From assembly GCF_016785085.1 (NCBI RefSeq), contig NZ_JAENHO010000002.1, positions 310,001 to 374,000 on the forward strand: a stretch of DNA of 64,000 nucleotides, written 5' to 3'. The notes below the pieces were generated by a model, which saw nothing but the letters and a program-made list of their open reading frames with translations, was not told the DNA's origin and did not search any database. Position 1 is the stretch's first letter, and each line of letters starts with the position of its first letter. Below are positions 52,101-58,250 of the stretch, in pieces. The DNA comes from Paractinoplanes lichenicola. GTDB taxonomy: Bacteria; Actinomycetota; Actinomycetes; Mycobacteriales; Micromonosporaceae. The position numbers and the translations under genes were made by a program.

Positions 52101-53140
52101 CGGCCATCGGCGGCGCGGCCGGCGTCATGATTCCCAATGCGGGCGGCATGGTCCGCAATGCCGGCGGCATGGTCCGCAGCGCGAAGGCCTTCCTTACCGG
52201 CGGAGCGGGCCAGACGACCCGCCAGGCCGAAACTCAGGTTGCCAAAACCGTCTTGAGCCGGGACTCGGCTGAGGCAGGCGCGAGCCGGGCCACGAGTTGT
52301 GTCCACAGCTTCGCGCCCAGCACTCCCGTCCTGCTGGCCAGTGGGTCCACCAAACCGATAGCGGACGTCGAGGTCGGCGACAAGGTCGTATCAACAGATC
52401 CCGTCACCGGAACGACTTCGGCGAAGCCGGTCGAGGCGCTGCACGTCAATCAGGACAGAGACCTGACCGACCTGACCATCCGCGGTGAGGACGGCGAGCA
52501 GGTCACTCTGAGCACCACCCAGCACCATCCGTTCTGGAGCCGAAGCCGCCAGGCGTGGGTCAACGCTTCCGAGCTGCACGACGGGGAACGTCTCGGCCGG
52601 CTCGACGGCACGCCCGTTCTCGTTGTCTCCGTCGAGAACTTCGCCGGCGACCGGGCGATGCGCGACCTCACAGTCGCCGAGATTCACACCTACTATGTGG
52701 TCGCCGGTGCGAATCCGATCCTCGTCCACAACTGCGGTGACAGGCCCGCTCCGTCCATGTCGGACACCGCGATCGGGCCGGAAACGGCCAGTGGCCAGGG
52801 GCCGGTAACGCTTCCTCGAATGGTCTACGACTCGAGTCGCATGCCCGATATCTCTGCGAACATCCGCGCCGCGCATGCCTCCGGGCACCCGATGGTATTG
52901 CATCGTCAAATGGGCGCCGCCGCTATCGACGCGAATCGCGCCGCGGCGACTCGAGGATTTCGCGGGAGGCCACTGAGCCCCGATGAATACCCGTTTGCGT
53001 CCTCCATGGAGGGCGGTTCCGGGGCGAGAATTGCGGCAGTGCCTATTCAGGAACAGAGGCGGCAGGGCGGGATGATGAATGGCTTCTATCGTAAGAATAA
53101 AATTGGCCATGGTGACGCCTACGAGGTTGTAGTACAGTAG
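46112..53140 (+). CDS. RHS polymorphic toxin with HINT and NucA/NucB-like tip
   Basis: 2342 aa from the ATG at 46112 with GGGGAGGA upstream; signal peptide RRSALSFFLSMTCLVSVAVS. The middle is an RHS/YD-repeat shell (many YDxxGN motifs) ending in the RHS core RFISVDPIQDLQNPQQWNGY. Next come a Gly-rich hinge, a glycine-zipper-like hydrophobic stretch (AGAITGAVCLGAGGIAAGPA) and a HINT module: Cys2063, block TTQHHPFW, terminal VHNC (His2206, Asn2207, Cys2208). The C-terminal tip (about 2209-2342) has LSPDEYPFASSMEGG with Asp2291/Glu2292 and PIQEQRRQGGMMNGFY, the NucA/NucB DNase pattern. The exported shell probably encloses the tip; HINT autocleavage releases the nuclease. The tip sequence is AT-richer than the rest, a sign of recent tip exchange. 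Confidence 0.9.
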   Translation: MRRSALSFFLSMTCLVSVAVSVPAYAAEPVTELPKPSPGRSVATKPIPYRFAAPHDDSRTAYKPAATALPKAASASVGLSTAQKKAPGTPVWTRAVSGFGADAQAEVRVVDQAAAEQAGVAGVLLAVTARDQRSGRARVGVDYAGFAQAYGGNYGSRLRLVQLPSCALTTPGLAACQTRTPLASANDPAAKSVSAEVALAAGAPVVVAAVTDPATEGGKDSGGSYAASDLKPSGSWAGGSSTGSFTYNYPISMPPAPSGLVPSVGLSYDSSSVDGQTVSTQAQASWVGDGWGTPSSYVEQTFVSCSDNPGGKAAPEKTADLCYDGPIMTLSLNGSTQRLIWDEDKKVWKAEDDKGEVIKRSTGFDNGTTADDKNYWTVVTRDGTEYMFGRNRLPGWTTGKPVTKSVDTVPVYSPHAGDPCYDETFKDAQCTTARRWNLDYVVDVSGNAMSYYYDQKTNFYGRHKGDTDTEYVRDSYLDRIDYGFRDNGAYGTVPNQVKFETAGRCVQTTCAALSSTTKASYPDVPFDLICEAGKNCTPQAPSFFSTERLTQIVTKQYDVAAAKHLPVDTYNLGQTIPTTEDGTSPTLWLSSVTRTGHEGNASIALPAMTFASTRLPNRSVATDGFPEFYRHRLTSITTETGSVISAAYELPKPCTSVGSLNPATNTSSCYPVRWTPDGLIEPKLDWFNKYAVTRVTQTDPTGGAAATATSYQYDGGAAWHFDDNEVVKAKYRTYGQFRGYGKVTTYEGDGVNDRRTKSESVFYRGMSKNNNSTVLNLEDSLGGQHEDQNELAGRVLETRTYQGEGGALDNTAITSYWVSGATATRARTGLPALTANWVTPVLNVSRQRVTSATGTTWRTHAVDTSYDTALGSPTLGSVKHVYSHTVPADAKYDRCTTNTYAPANSTANLVDLVSQIETVAVPCGGYTAGSPVSEPGSVNTLSAPASVSRPAQVVSLTRKFYDDYTWSEAFPQTALVSRGLVTMERQAKDYVNGAYTWQSLGRTHYDAVGRADDKYDGKGNKTHTDYTANAVGLVTGMSVAQPLGHTTSSTANPRRGLTLTSTDINDVVSTQAYDALGRTTSVWLNNRTTAQNANYKFGYTVSKTGISATTTERTNNSNAYLKSVTLYDALLRPRQTQTETPQSGRLVNDTFYDTHGWVTKEYEGYWDDNVEPTVGNVVDPYDPNVDIPVPSQNYTTYDGLGRVVLVERMKDNETVSKTFTVHNGDSTTIFPPTGGTVTTTVADPLGRTTTMREYTTRPSMNTPSDYFTGTFSVSGGTSLATTYEFDSRGLQGKVVDAKGNPWTTKFNLLGQIVEKTDADAGTTKDMRYDDNGNLTQSTDARGKTTSFQFDALNRPTASFAGTTQLTKSVYDNSDNAVPGMTFPKGQLTTSIAYSGGLEYKTQAANFNVFGSSLGETVSIPAPSALAGDYVFSHSYYPNNGLLFRDTFPAKSGLPAETVAYSYDKFDQVQVMTGLNPYLQSTTEDAYGRINQTVIGTGTNQAAVDNLYDEHTGLLKKQTTTRKPTAPSGIDQQEFTYDKAGNLLTQTSTRLAANNIGETQCFAYDELRRLTEAWTGTDKCATAPTTSNRAMVGNTIGGASAYWTSWRFDDLGNRTSEVKHALTGTNDTSTTYKYNENGAGQPHTLTSTATTGATTGSATYKYDVAGNMTVRNAGNGNQTLTWTDDGKLSSVTNASGTSKSIYNANGDLLLQDDPTTTTLYLGTQQHVLTKATGAVTGTRYQALPGAGSVVRTGSGTAYTFALANTQGTPTLYLNNTAQTPTWRQYTPYGGPRGATITAPDNRGFLNKPLNASTGLTNVGAREYDPVIGRFISVDPIQDLQNPQQWNGYAYSSNNPTTFSDSSGLMLMAPTEGGGGGGYYTPPADNGGGGGGGGGGGGGGGGGASDSGDHGSNNDDGGGNFFKKAWKKTKKVITDHPQITGFVAGAITGAVCLGAGGIAAGPAGLAGCGAIAGAVGSIATDWAAGTSTKDMLKNAAGAAAIGGAAGVMIPNAGGMVRNAGGMVRSAKAFLTGGAGQTTRQAETQVAKTVLSRDSAEAGASRATSCVHSFAPSTPVLLASGSTKPIADVEVGDKVVSTDPVTGTTSAKPVEALHVNQDRDLTDLTIRGEDGEQVTLSTTQHHPFWSRSRQAWVNASELHDGERLGRLDGTPVLVVSVENFAGDRAMRDLTVAEIHTYYVVAGANPILVHNCGDRPAPSMSDTAIGPETASGQGPVTLPRMVYDSSRMPDISANIRAAHASGHPMVLHRQMGAAAIDANRAAATRGFRGRPLSPDEYPFASSMEGGSGARIAAVPIQEQRRQGGMMNGFYRKNKIGHGDAYEVVVQ

Positions 53141-53172
53141 CCCCGCCGTGATTTTGGTTAAGTGGAGGCAGC

Positions 53173-53547
53173 ATGGAAGTCATCTCGTTGGAGGTGCCGC
53201 CGCTGTACGGCCAGGTCGAGGCCGGAGACAGGGATGCCATCGAAGTGCCCGAATGGGAGACCGGCGATGAGACCGCAGTCTCCAACGAGTCGATGGTCTT
53301 CATTGCCACGCAGTCGGACGCCGACGGGGCGGTCACGATTCGTGTGGTGTCCGACGAAAACGACGGCCATGACGGTGTGGAAGTATTTTCCGGCGAGATC
53401 TCGTTGCCGAGCGGTGTGCTGAGGGTTGGAAATTCGATTGCCGACCGGACAGCTGATGTAGACCTGGCTCCGCGCCGAAGCGTTTCGGCTCGGATCTTCG
53501 TTGAGCCGCGGGAACTGCCGAACAGGATTTTGATCTCGATTTCCTAG
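53173..53547 (+). CDS. Likely immunity protein for the nuclease tip
   Basis: 124 aa, 32 bases after the toxin stop, with GTGGAGG before the ATG. Acidic and beta-rich (EVISLEVPPLYGQVEAGDRD, AVTIRVVSDENDGHDG); no known immunity family recognised. Position directly behind the toxin tip, small size and acidity (matching a basic nuclease surface) make it the cognate immunity protein by analogy with other polymorphic toxin loci. Base composition matches the AT-richer tip, so the two probably moved together. Followed by a strong terminator. Confidence 0.75.
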   Translation: MEVISLEVPPLYGQVEAGDRDAIEVPEWETGDETAVSNESMVFIATQSDADGAVTIRVVSDENDGHDGVEVFSGEISLPSGVLRVGNSIADRTADVDLAPRRSVSARIFVEPRELPNRILISIS

Positions 53548-53559
53548 GGCGGCAGGACA

Positions 53560-53589
53560 ACGACGGCGCCGCTGGGGCGGCGCCGTCGT
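53560..53589. terminator. Strong bidirectional terminator
   Basis: ACGACGGCGCCGC and GCGGCGCCGTCGT with a TGGG loop, a perfect 13-bp stem just after the immunity gene and before the convergent sigma-partner gene. Confidence 0.8.
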
Positions 53590-53600
53590 CATGGGATCGG

Positions 53601-54791
53601 TTACTGCTTGAGGGCCTGGGCGGCGGGGTGCCAGGTGGAGCGGTCCTTGACGTCGGCCACCTTAATGGACCGGGCGATTTTCTTCAGCTCCGCCTCGGGC
53701 AGGTTGGCGCCGGTCTCCTGGTTGCTGACCTGCACCTGGACCTTGCCGTCGGCGCTCCACACGTTGCAGAAACCGTTGGGGTAGCAGGCCGTCTGGCCGG
53801 CCTTCGCCTTCTGATTCGAGTTGCTGCTCGGCGTGACGTAGATGCTGAAGCTGCCGGGGATGCCGGCCTCGGTGGCCTGGTCGAACGGCGCCGACAGGCC
53901 CGTCGGAGCCGGGGCCGGCTTCGCGTACGTGGCGCCGCCGTAGTCGCCGCCGCGGGCGCTGGCGATGCCGTCGAGGCCGGGCATGGCGCCCGTGCCGGTC
54001 TGCACCGGCTGGAAGCCCGCGGGCACGTAGCCGACGGTGAACGGCAGGGTGGCCGGCTTGGCCGTGCCCGGCTTGAGGCCTTCGACCAGCGCGCCCAGGT
54101 CGGCGAAGGACGGCGACGACTCGCGGCTGGAGATCGAGGTCACCGACGCCCACGCGTTGGCGGTGTACTCCCAGGCGAGCAGCTTGTTGCGCGGGTCGGC
54201 GGCGTTCGTCGGGTCGAGGCCCGCGGTCAGCATCGCCTGTACGGCCCGCTGCCCGTTCACGGTGGTGCTCTTGCCGTTCCTGATCCCCGCCGGGTCGAAG
54301 GCGCCCGGCCGGTACACGGTCAGATACGCGTAGAGCGTCGGCTTCGCGTTCTTCTTCCGCTCCAGCAGCTGCTCCTGCGTGAGCTCCTCGCCGCTGTCGG
54401 TGGACGGCTTGTCGTTCGACTCCGCGCCGTCCATGTAGACCGAGGCGATCTGGTAGGCCGTCGAGGCCACGATCGGGTCCTGGACCTGGAACTTGCCGGC
54501 CTTGAAGCCCTGGAACGTGAAGGTGAACGGCGGCGCGTCGGTCCACGTGGCCGCCTTGACCGGCGGCGCGGCGGGGGCGTCGGCATTCGGGGTCTGCTGG
54601 TCGGTGCCCGGCGACGGCAGCGCGAACGCGCCCGCCACCACGACCGCGACCACCCCGGCCGCGCCGGCCGAGGCGAACCCGGCCCGGCGGCGCTGCTGCT
54701 GCCGGCGGCCGGCCCGGACGATGTCGTCCGCGCTGCGTGACAGCGGCGGCTCGTCGGCCGTCACCGTGTCCACGAACTCATGCAACTGCAT
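53601..54791 (-). CDS. Single-pass membrane protein, sigma-factor partner
   Basis: 396 aa. Short cytosolic N-terminus (QLHEFVDTVTADEPPLSRS), one membrane helix near residues 40-60, then a large extracytoplasmic domain. Layout and position match the protein at 16903: a membrane protein encoded directly after an ECF sigma gene. It overlaps the sigma gene by 14 bases, so they are co-translated. Anti-sigma function is likely but not visible as a known zinc motif. Confidence 0.7.
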   Translation of the reverse strand: MQLHEFVDTVTADEPPLSRSADDIVRAGRRQQQRRRAGFASAGAAGVVAVVVAGAFALPSPGTDQQTPNADAPAAPPVKAATWTDAPPFTFTFQGFKAGKFQVQDPIVASTAYQIASVYMDGAESNDKPSTDSGEELTQEQLLERKKNAKPTLYAYLTVYRPGAFDPAGIRNGKSTTVNGQRAVQAMLTAGLDPTNAADPRNKLLAWEYTANAWASVTSISSRESSPSFADLGALVEGLKPGTAKPATLPFTVGYVPAGFQPVQTGTGAMPGLDGIASARGGDYGGATYAKPAPAPTGLSAPFDQATEAGIPGSFSIYVTPSSNSNQKAKAGQTACYPNGFCNVWSADGKVQVQVSNQETGANLPEAELKKIARSIKVADVKDRSTWHPAAQALKQ

Positions 54792-55311
54792 TGTTCCACT
54801 CCTCTATCGCTTCCCCGGTGAGATTGATCCGTTCGGCGGCGAGCAGCTCGCGGAGCTTGGCCAGGCCCCGCGAACTTTGACTCTTCGCCGTTCCGACGTT
54901 GCAGTCGAGCACCCCGGCCGTCTCCTCGAGGCTCAGGCCGAGGTAGTGCCGCAGGAACACGGCGGCCCGCTGCCGCGGCGGCACCGTGCCGAGCGCGTCG
55001 CGCAGCCGCAGCCGCACGTCGGACGTGCCGGCGGGGTCACCGTGCGCGACCTCCGGCATGGCGTCACCGGCGGCACGCTCGCGCCGCCAGGGCTTGCGGG
55101 TCTCGTCGATCGCGGCCCTGTACACCATCGTCTTGGCGTACAGGTCGGGCCGCTCCAGCTTGCGCCAGCGCGGGTAGAGCTTCGCCAGCACGTTGGCCAC
55201 GGCATCCTCCGCCGTGTGCCAGTCGCCGCAGGTCAGGTACGCCAGCTTCCGCAGTTGGGGCAGCTGGAACGTCACGAACTCGCGGAACGCCTGCTCGTCT
55301 TCGGCTTTCAA
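54778..55311 (-). CDS. SigE-family ECF sigma factor
   Basis: 177 aa. Region 2 (EFVTFQLPQLRKLAYLTCGDWHTAEDAVANVLAKLYPRW, shortened: LAYLTCGDWHTAEDAV) and region 4 (RQRAAVFLRHYLGLSLEETA then GTAKSQSSRGLAKLR as HTH) are typical of the SigE family in Actinobacteria. Partner gene overlaps by 14 bases. A CTCCTTTG stretch upstream on the plus strand corresponds to a good RBS (AAGGAG) on the minus strand. Confidence 0.88.
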   Translation of the reverse strand: MKAEDEQAFREFVTFQLPQLRKLAYLTCGDWHTAEDAVANVLAKLYPRWRKLERPDLYAKTMVYRAAIDETRKPWRRERAAGDAMPEVAHGDPAGTSDVRLRLRDALGTVPPRQRAAVFLRHYLGLSLEETAGVLDCNVGTAKSQSSRGLAKLRELLAAERINLTGEAIEEWNNAVA

Positions 55312-55450
55312 CTCGACTGCCTCCTTTGTGGCGGAGGTAGAACGGTCCCGCCGGTCCCAGGAGTTGCACGAGGGTCAAAAGTAGTTGCCTGGTTACCCCG
55401 AGCACACCAGGCCGGGGAACAAGGGCGGTGCGGTCGGCGCTGCACCAGGG

Positions 55451-56446
55451 GTGATCAACTCGGGGGTTCGGGTCTCGCTGCTGGATCGGTCGCGCATCAG
55501 GGCCGGTGAGGCCGAATCGAGCGCGTTGACCGGCACGGTGGCCCGGGCCGCGCGGGCCGAGCGGCTGGGCTACGGGCGGTTCTGGGTGGCCGAGCATCAC
55601 AGCGTGCCCGGGATCGCCGGCGCGGCCCCCGCGGTGCTGCTGGCCGCCGTCGCCGGGGCGACCAGCACGATCCGGATCGGCTCGGCCGGGGTCATGCTGC
55701 CCCATCACCAGCCGCTCGTGGTGGCCGAGCAGTTCGCCACCCTGACCGCGTTCGCGCCGGGGCGAGTGGATCTGGGGCTGGGGCGTTCCCCGGGTTTCAC
55801 CCCGCCCGTACGCCGGGCCCTGCGCGAGACCGAGCGGGACTTCGCCGCCGACCTCGCCGAGCTGCGCGGGTTCCTCGACGGCACGGGGGAGATCAGCGTG
55901 CATCCGCACCCGGCGGGTCCGGTGCCGATGTATGTGCTGGCGACCGGTAGCGGACTGCAGATCGCGGCCGGGCTCGGGCTGCCGGTGATCGTGGGCGGGC
56001 CGCTGCTCGGCGTGGGTGGCGACCCGGCACCCGGGCTGGAGGCGCTGGCCGGTTATCGGCGTGCCTTCCGGCCGTCGCCCCAGCAGCCGGCGCCGTGGGT
56101 CGCGATCAGCCTCGACGTGCTGGTCGCCGACACCGCTGCCGAGGCCGCCGACCTGCTGTTGCCCGAGGCGTGGGCGATGGCCCGCAGCCGCACGACGGGG
56201 GAGTTCCCGCCCCTGGAGCCGGTGGCCGCGATCAAGACCGCCCGCCGGACCTCGCGCGAGCAGCAGAACCTGGACCGGACCGTAGCCTCGGCCGTCGCGG
56301 GCACGGCGGCCGAGGTGGAGCGGCGCCTGGCCGAGCTGCTCGACCGTACGGGGGCAGCCGAGCTGGTCGCCTCCAGCAGCACCTTCGACCGGGCCGCGCT
56401 GAGCGCCTCGGACGCGGCGCTGGCCGCCCTGTTCGACCGCCCTTGA
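55451..56446 (+). CDS. LLM-class flavin-dependent oxidoreductase
   Basis: 331 aa from the GTG at 55451 (INSGVRVSLLDRS); upstream in-frame codons to 55385 give a poor N-terminus. It has the luciferase-like barrel pattern: ERLGYGRFWVAEHHSVPG, TSTIRIGSAGVMLPHHQPL, GRVDLGLGRSPG and PMYVLATGSG. Uses reduced FMN or F420 as cofactor; mycobacterial relatives are often F420-dependent. Substrate unknown. Immediately followed by an 11-bp GC repeat. Confidence 0.82.
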   Translation: MINSGVRVSLLDRSRIRAGEAESSALTGTVARAARAERLGYGRFWVAEHHSVPGIAGAAPAVLLAAVAGATSTIRIGSAGVMLPHHQPLVVAEQFATLTAFAPGRVDLGLGRSPGFTPPVRRALRETERDFAADLAELRGFLDGTGEISVHPHPAGPVPMYVLATGSGLQIAAGLGLPVIVGGPLLGVGGDPAPGLEALAGYRRAFRPSPQQPAPWVAISLDVLVADTAAEAADLLLPEAWAMARSRTTGEFPPLEPVAAIKTARRTSREQQNLDRTVASAVAGTAAEVERRLAELLDRTGAAELVASSSTFDRAALSASDAALAALFDRP

Positions 56447-56501
56447 GGCCGCCCCGAAAGCCGCCCGAAGGCCGCCCGAAGGCCGCCCGAAGGCCGCCCC
56501 G
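56446..56501. repeat. 11-bp tandem repeat, five copies
   Basis: Units of AAGGCCGCCCG with single-base variants directly after the oxidoreductase stop. Probably slippage-generated; no function inferred. Confidence 0.75.
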
Positions 56502-56543
56502 AGCCCGGTCGGAAAGCCGGCGTTAGTCAGGGTGAGCTCAGGG

Positions 56544-56581
56544 TTGACGGCTGCGCTTGCACCTGCCAAAAATAGTTGGCA
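56544..56581 (+). promoter_or_regulatory. Leaderless promoter with operator overlapping the start codon
   Basis: TTGACG (56544-56549) then 18 bases to AAAAAT (56568-56573) and an expected start site at about 56580-56581, the A of the ATG. A perfect inverted repeat TGCCAA / TTGGCA (56564-56581) covers the -10 region and ends on that A. No Shine-Dalgarno is present. A regulator bound here would block its own transcription. Confidence 0.5.
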
Positions 56582-56913
56582 TGAGCCATGGCGCATTGTC
56601 GGAGCCCGATGGGGACCGGCTGGTCGAGGTGCTGGCCGCGCTGGCCAGCCCGCACCGGCTGCGCGTGCTCGCCGCGCTGGCCGGCGGCCGTGTCTACGTC
56701 TCGCAGCTCGCCCGCGACCTCGGCATCAGCCGTGCCCTGCTGCAGGTGCACCTCAAAAAGCTGGAGAAGGCCGGGCTGGTCACCGCCCATCTGGAGCTCT
56801 CCGAGGACGGCAAGGCGCTCAAGTTCTACGAGGCCGCGCCCTTCTCGCTGCACCTCACCCCCGGCTCGGTGGCGGTCGCCGCCGCAACGCTGAGCACCAC
56901 CGAAAGGACATAG
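56581..56913 (+). CDS. ArsR-type winged-helix regulator
   Basis: 110 aa. Winged helix: LAALASPHRLRVLAALAGGR, LARDLGISRALLQVHLKKLE as recognition helix, ELSEDGKALKFYEA as wing. No clear metal-binding Cys motif. First gene of the operon continuing to 58178; the operator at 56564-56581 implies autoregulation. Start ATG has no RBS and is probably leaderless. Confidence 0.82.
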   Translation: MSHGALSEPDGDRLVEVLAALASPHRLRVLAALAGGRVYVSQLARDLGISRALLQVHLKKLEKAGLVTAHLELSEDGKALKFYEAAPFSLHLTPGSVAVAAATLSTTERT

Positions 56914-56917
56914 CGCC

Positions 56918-57145
56918 ATGGACTTCACCGCCCCGGTCTTCCTCGTCGTGGTCGCCGCCGTGCTCATCGCGGCCATCTGGTCGGCCGCTGTGCGCTCGCG
57001 CGCGTCGGCCTCGGGTGACCTGCAGCGGCAGTACGCCGAGCAGGCCACCGAGACGCAGCGGCTGCTGACCGAGATGAGCGCGCAGCTGACCGAGCTCAAC
57101 CAGCGCACCGCCGACCTGCAACGCATCCTCAAGGACGCGGAATGA
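56918..57145 (+). CDS. Small single-pass membrane protein with coiled coil
   Basis: 75 aa. One membrane segment (TAPVFLVVVAAVLIAAIWSA, residues 4-23), then a charged helix with heptad-like spacing (about 35-75; LQRQYAEQATETQRLLTEM, LNQRTADLQRILKD). Starts 4 bases after the regulator stop and overlaps the next gene (ATGA), so fully embedded in the operon. Probably an oligomerisation or scaffold factor for the membrane enzymes that follow. Some shared resemblance to PspC/phage-shock-type small proteins cannot be claimed. Confidence 0.65.
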   Translation: MDFTAPVFLVVVAAVLIAAIWSAAVRSRASASGDLQRQYAEQATETQRLLTEMSAQLTELNQRTADLQRILKDAE

Positions 57146-57711
57146 GAGTCACGCTGCTCAACGTGCCCAATGCCATCACCGCCGTACGCACGGCCGCCTC
57201 GGTCGCGCTGGCGGTGGCGGCCCTGCATCAGCGCAGTCCTCACCTGCTCGTCGCCGCCTACCTGATCTATTGGGCGGGCGACATCCTCGACGGTCTGGCC
57301 GCCCGCAGCCTGGGGCAGGAGACCCGGTCCGGTGCCGTCTTCGACATCGTCGCCGACCGCGCCTGCACCTCGGCCTGCGCCGCCGCGCTGGTCGTGCTGA
57401 GCCCTGGCACCGCCGTGCCGATCGCGGTGTTCCTCGTCCAGTTCATGGTCATCGACCAGTTGCTGAGCCTGATGTTCCTGCGCTGGCCGCTGCTGAGCCC
57501 GAACTACTTCGCCGCCGTCGACCGCCGCATCTACCGATGGAACTGGTCCCCGCCGGCGAAGGCGCTGAACACCGCGGCCGTGGTCGGGCTGGCCCTGTGG
57601 GCGCCGGTCGCCGTGGCTGTCACCTTCGCCGTCGCGGTCGCCTCGGTGAAAATCGTCTCGCTGGTCGCCGCGGCCCGGCTGCCCGTGGGTGTGCTGCGCC
57701 CCCAGCCATGA
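57142..57711 (+). CDS. CDP-alcohol phosphatidyltransferase
   Basis: 189 aa, membrane enzyme with five to six helices. The diagnostic motif DxxDGxxAR...GxxxDxxxD is complete: DILDGLAAR from Asp47, then Gly64, Asp68 and Asp72. It transfers a phosphatidyl group from CDP-diacylglycerol to an alcohol, giving phosphatidylglycerophosphate, phosphatidylinositol phosphate or similar; the acceptor cannot be told from sequence alone. Overlaps both neighbours by 4 bases. Confidence 0.88.
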   Translation: MRVTLLNVPNAITAVRTAASVALAVAALHQRSPHLLVAAYLIYWAGDILDGLAARSLGQETRSGAVFDIVADRACTSACAAALVVLSPGTAVPIAVFLVQFMVIDQLLSLMFLRWPLLSPNYFAAVDRRIYRWNWSPPAKALNTAAVVGLALWAPVAVAVTFAVAVASVKIVSLVAAARLPVGVLRPQP

Positions 57712-58178
57712 TCGCCGTGCTCGCGGCGGCCGCGGTCGGGCTGCTGTCGGCTTTTCTCCCGTTCACGCCGGCCGAGCCCTATTTGATCGCGGCGGCGGCC
57801 ACCACCGGCGCCCCGGGCGTGGCGCTCGGCGTGGCCGCGGCGGTGGGCCAGACGGCCGGCAAAGTGCTGATCTTCCTGGCCGCGCGCGGCGTCGTCCGTT
57901 CGCCGTGGCTGCGGCGCCGGTCGGAGAAACGTACGGGGAAGGAACCGGGGAAAGTGGGCCGGCTGCTCGCCCGGCTCATCGCGATCATGGACCGCCCTCG
58001 GCAGGCGATCGGGATGCTGCTGGCCGGCGCGGTGACCGGCATTCCACCCCTGCTGGCGGTCAGCGTCTATCTGGGCCGTACGCCGATGCGCCCGGCCGTC
58101 TTCGCGGCGGTGTGCCTGCTGGGCCGGGCGATCCGCTTCGTGACGATCGCCCTGGCCCCGCACCTGGCCGGCTACTGA
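57708..58178 (+). CDS. Small DedA/VTT-like membrane protein
   Basis: 156 aa from the ATG at 57708, overlapping the phosphatidyltransferase stop. Four to five hydrophobic segments, an amphipathic middle (LRRRSEKRTGKEPGKVGRLL) and a LLAGAVTGIPPLLAVS segment like the re-entrant part of DedA/VTT lipid scramblases. Shorter than DedA (about 200 aa). Co-translated with the phosphatidyltransferase, so a role in moving or balancing the lipid product is reasonable but inferred. Confidence 0.6.
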   Translation: MIAVLAAAAVGLLSAFLPFTPAEPYLIAAAATTGAPGVALGVAAAVGQTAGKVLIFLAARGVVRSPWLRRRSEKRTGKEPGKVGRLLARLIAIMDRPRQAIGMLLAGAVTGIPPLLAVSVYLGRTPMRPAVFAAVCLLGRAIRFVTIALAPHLAGY

Positions 58179-58250
58179 CCGCTCGCAAGAGCGCGCCGCA
58201 CCTGGCCGGCTACTGACCGCCGCAAAAGCGTGCCGCACCTCGGTTACTGA
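58158..58250. repeat. Tandem duplication of a gene's 3' end
   Basis: Three degenerate copies (58158-58195, 58196-58232, 58233-58250) of the last codons and stop of the preceding gene, each beginning CCGCACCTGGCCGGCTACTG or a variant. Copy 1 includes the real stop; the third overlaps the end of the convergent oxidoreductase gene. Each contains a small CGCTC/GAGCG-type stem. Confidence 0.75.
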
